A program made the translations under genes and the position numbers. The notes beneath the pieces were generated by a model. It was not told the origin of the DNA. It searched no databases and saw nothing but the letters and a program-made list of their open reading frames with translations. This document shows positions 61,747-64,000 of a stretch of DNA of 64,000 nt, one piece after another. Numbering within the stretch: the first letter of the stretch is position 1; each line of letters starts with the position of its first letter. This DNA comes from Leifsonia sp. 71-9 (GTDB lineage Bacteria > Actinomycetota > Actinomycetes > Actinomycetales > Microbacteriaceae). The stretch is taken from positions 209,095-273,094 of the forward strand of contig NZ_MKVJ01000001.1 in the NCBI RefSeq assembly GCF_001898805.1, written 5' to 3'.

Positions 61747-62871
61747 GTGAAGTTCATCGGACTGGACCTGATCGCCAACCCGCCCGGGAACCCCGGCGAG
61801 GAGCCGCCGCTCGCGGCCGAGCGCTTCGGCGAGGTCGTCGACAACGCCGTGCTCTTCGAGCAGCTGGGCTTCGACGGGTTCGCCGTGGGGGAGCGGCACC
61901 ACGCGCCGTTCCTGTCGAGCTCGCCGACCGTGCTGCTCGGCTACCTGGCGGCCGCGACGAGCCGCATCCGGCTCTTCACGGGGGTCACCCTGCTCTCGGT
62001 CCTCGACCCGGTGCGCGTCGCCGAGGACTATGCCACGCTCGACCACCTCTCCGGCGGCCGCCTGGAGCTGATCATCGGCAAGGGCAACGGGCCGGAGCAG
62101 GCGGAGCTGTTCGGGATCGGGCGTACGCAGGCGTGGGAGACGCTGCGCGAGAACTACCTGCTGCTGCGGCGGCTGTGGTCGTCGCGGTCGGTGACGTGGG
62201 AGCCCGCGCCGGGCGTCCCGAGCATCCGCACCTCGCCGCTGGTGGCGGCCGATGTGCAGCCGCGCCCGCTCCAGGAGCGCATCCGCATCTGGCACGGCTC
62301 TGCGACGTCGGAGGCGTCCGTCGAGCTCGCCGCCCGGCACGGCGACCCGATCTTCTCCGCCAACGCCATGAACCCGATCGAGCAGTACGCGGCGCTGGTG
62401 CGGCACTACCGCGCCGTGTGGGCGGAGACCGGCCGTGACCCCGCGCAGGCGACGGTGGGCGCCGGGCATGCGCTCTTCGTGGCTCGGACGTCCCAGGAGG
62501 CGAAGGCCGCCTACCGGCCGGTGTACGAGGAGTTCGTCGCCGCGGTCGCCAAAGCCGACCACTCCCTCCCGGGCACGCGCACCGACTACGCCGACTACGA
62601 CGACTACCTCGCCCGCTCGTCCGCCCTCGTCGGCAGCCCGCAGGAGGTGATCGACAAGGTCGGCCGGTACCACGACGCCTTCGGGAACAGCGTGATCTCG
62701 GTCGGCGGCCATCCCGGCCACCTCGACCGCACGCAGTGGGTCGACTCGCTCGAGCTCTTCCAGGCGGAGGTCGCACCGACGCTCCGCGAACGCATCGGCG
62801 ACCCGGCCTGGCCGGCCGCCACGACCCCGAAAGGCCGCGCATGGCAGCCCTCCGCAGCATCTCGTTCCTGA
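61747..62871 (+). CDS. LLM-class flavin-dependent oxidoreductase 1
   Basis: Bacterial-luciferase-like monooxygenase, 374 residues, using reduced FMN or F420. The TIM-barrel pattern includes DGFAVGERHH near residue 40, SRIRLFTGVTLLSVLDPVRVAEDYATLD in consecutive stretches and GGRLELIIGKGN. GTG 61747 follows AGGAGGAG. Linked importers suggest a role in opening or oxidising an imported compound, for example an amine, sulphonate or heterocycle. It overlaps the next gene by 31 bp. Confidence 0.88.
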   Translation: MKFIGLDLIANPPGNPGEEPPLAAERFGEVVDNAVLFEQLGFDGFAVGERHHAPFLSSSPTVLLGYLAAATSRIRLFTGVTLLSVLDPVRVAEDYATLDHLSGGRLELIIGKGNGPEQAELFGIGRTQAWETLRENYLLLRRLWSSRSVTWEPAPGVPSIRTSPLVAADVQPRPLQERIRIWHGSATSEASVELAARHGDPIFSANAMNPIEQYAALVRHYRAVWAETGRDPAQATVGAGHALFVARTSQEAKAAYRPVYEEFVAAVAKADHSLPGTRTDYADYDDYLARSSALVGSPQEVIDKVGRYHDAFGNSVISVGGHPGHLDRTQWVDSLELFQAEVAPTLRERIGDPAWPAATTPKGRAWQPSAASRS

Positions 62872-63872
62872 CGCCGGGAAACTACGAGGACGACGATCCG
62901 GCCGGCGGTCTGGAGCAGACGCTCCGGCTGATCGCGTTCGGGGAGCAGGCCGGCTACGACGGCGCGTGGGTCCGCCAGCGCCACCTGGAGCACGGGATCT
63001 CGTCGGCGGCCGTCGTGCTGGGCGCGGCGTCGCAGCGCACGAGCACGATCGAGCTCGGCACGGCGGTCATCCCGATCGGCTACGAGAGCCCGTGGCGGCT
63101 GGGCGAGGATCTCGCGACGGCCGACGTGCTCTCCGGCGGCCGCCTGGCGGTCGGCGTGAGCGCCGGGACGCCCCCGCACGCGGAGCTGCTGGGCGAGCAC
63201 GTGTTCGACGGCGACTGGCGGTCGTACGACCTCGGGCACGGGCGCATCGAGCGCCTGAAGCACCACCTCTCCGGCGCCTATCTCGGCGACGAGGAGACGG
63301 TGATCCACTCGCCCGGCAACGTGCAGCGTCCGCGCCTGCAGCCGTACAGCCCCGGGCTCGACAGCAGGCTCTGGTACGGCGGGGGGAGCTCGCGGTCGAT
63401 CCGCTGGGCGGCCGGGCACGGCCTCCACCTGCTCACAGGCAACGTCATCTCCGGCGAGGGGACCGACGACTTCGTCACGGCCCAGGTGAACCTGATCCGG
63501 CTGCATCGCTCGCTCACCACGCGTCCGGACGACCTCCGCATCGCCCTGGGCCGCGTGATCCTGCCGACCGACAGCGCCGACCGCGCCTCCGCCGAGCGCT
63601 ATCGTGCCTACAAGCGCGAGCGGGATGCCCGCGTCGGCGTCGCGCACGGCGACCGGCGTACCCTCTTCGCGCCCGACATCGTGGGCACGACGGACGAGAT
63701 CGTCGAGACGCTCCTCGCCGACGCCGCACTGGCGGAGGTCGACGAGCTGCGGCTGGAGCTGCCGTACGAGTTCGCCGAGGCGGACTACGAGCAGGTGCTG
63801 CACGACGTGCTCAGCGCGGTCGCGCCCGCGCTGGGGCGGCGCCCGGCGGAGGCTCAGCCCACCGCCGCGTAG
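62841..63872 (+). CDS. LLM-class flavin-dependent oxidoreductase 2
   Basis: A second luciferase-like monooxygenase, 343 residues, with GYDGAWVRQRHLEHGISS near 45, TIELGTAVIPIGYESPWRLGEDLAT (as two stretches) and SGGRLAVGVSAG. Only distantly similar to the gene before it, so not a recent duplication. The start ATG 62841 lies inside the preceding gene. It is the last gene of the operon; the partial gene at the right edge converges on it with a 19-bp overlap. Confidence 0.88.
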   Translation: MAALRSISFLTPGNYEDDDPAGGLEQTLRLIAFGEQAGYDGAWVRQRHLEHGISSAAVVLGAASQRTSTIELGTAVIPIGYESPWRLGEDLATADVLSGGRLAVGVSAGTPPHAELLGEHVFDGDWRSYDLGHGRIERLKHHLSGAYLGDEETVIHSPGNVQRPRLQPYSPGLDSRLWYGGGSSRSIRWAAGHGLHLLTGNVISGEGTDDFVTAQVNLIRLHRSLTTRPDDLRIALGRVILPTDSADRASAERYRAYKRERDARVGVAHGDRRTLFAPDIVGTTDEIVETLLADAALAEVDELRLELPYEFAEADYEQVLHDVLSAVAPALGRRPAEAQPTAA

Positions 63873-64000
63873 AGCGACGCGAGTTCGCGCCCGAGGAACC
63901 GGGCGATCTGCCGCGGCCCCGACGACGGGGCCGCGGCTTCGACGTCGGCGTTGTAGTTCGTGTTCGTGTTGACGTCGTAAGTGACGGCACGGCCGTCGAC
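63854..64000 (-). CDS. ATP-grasp/RimK-like protein, C-terminal fragment (cut by window)
   Basis: The last 48 residues of a minus-strand gene reaching the window edge: VTYDVNTNTNYNADVEA, then QIARFLGRELASLYAA. The NTNTNYN segment resembles the metal-binding Asn/Asp region at the end of ATP-grasp ligases, and the trailing helix is typical of the same proteins. The length seen is too short for more. Confidence in coding is good because the frame is open and the codon use is normal. Confidence 0.55.
   Translation of the reverse strand, partial: VDGRAVTYDVNTNTNYNADVEAAAPSSGPRQIARFLGRELASLYAAVG

Overview
The window is high-GC, densely coded chromosomal DNA of an actinobacterium. It most resembles the Microbacteriaceae (Leifsonia-like). 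This rests on gene content and order (rplU-rpmA-obg-proB-proA-nadD-rsfS, tig-clpP1-clpP2-clpX, a T-box in front of ileS, folC-DUF4233-ndk, an actinobacterial RNase E/G), on many GTG starts and 4-bp ATGA/GTGA overlaps, and on several TANNNT -10 boxes exactly 6 nt before the start codon, which suggests leaderless transcripts. The genus is inferred, not proven. Nearly all genes are chromosomal housekeeping or common accessory genes.

Layout. 1-2.75 kb: an ECF sigma factor (cut by the window edge) with its zinc-binding anti-sigma factor, a TesB thioesterase and an unknown gene. 2.8-6.2 kb: an FAD dehydrogenase, a truncated haemoglobin and an MscS channel in one direction. 6.2-10 kb: a four-gene unit of response regulator, histidine kinase, ABC permease and ABC ATPase. 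10-16.3 kb: aminopeptidase N, then rpiB, a Fpg/Nei glycosylase, a PaiB-like protein and an amidohydrolase. 16.4-19.9 kb: dps, a second histidine kinase, an antitoxin-like small protein, a response regulator and a gamma-glutamylcyclotransferase. 20.0-21.3 kb: a methyltransferase gene cut off after its SAM-binding motif, followed by an AT-richer segment next to tRNA-Gly. 21.4-26.4 kb: tRNA-Pro, trigger factor, a TPR protein, clpP1P2 and clpX. 26.4-32.4 kb: a YfeO-type channel, peptidyl-dipeptidase, an ArsR-like repressor with an MFS exporter, and small genes. 32.4-43.9 kb: two related GNAT genes, valS, an MHS transporter with a TetR regulator, a T-box, ileS, folC, DUF4233 and ndk. 44-55.5 kb: VKOR, RNase E/G with a long leader, a DUF4031 gene, rplU-rpmA-obg-proBA-nadD-rsfS and a zinc-ribbon gene. 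55.6 kb to the end: tRNA-Ala, a membrane-anchored coiled-coil protein, a peptide-type ABC importer operon ending in two flavin-dependent monooxygenases, and the tail of an ATP-grasp-like gene.

The most unusual item is the gene at 20218-21165 in the low-GC segment. After removal of the initiator residue its first residue would be Thr, with Asp at 17 and Lys at 33. This is the spacing of the catalytic residues of proteasome beta subunits and HslV, and later motifs also fit that fold. It looks like a stand-alone proteasome-type Ntn hydrolase carried on a small transferred segment. That segment is bounded by a 10-bp sequence shared between the tRNA-Gly T-arm and the break in the methyltransferase gene.

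Other notable signals are regulatory. Five TGCAAA sites at exactly 14-bp spacing fill the gap between the divergent dcp and ArsR-like promoters. Two palindromes lie exactly 40 bp apart before the ABC/monooxygenase operon. There is a perfect half-site palindrome between tetR and its MHS transporter, a 20-bp palindrome before the zinc-ribbon gene, and direct repeats upstream of dps.
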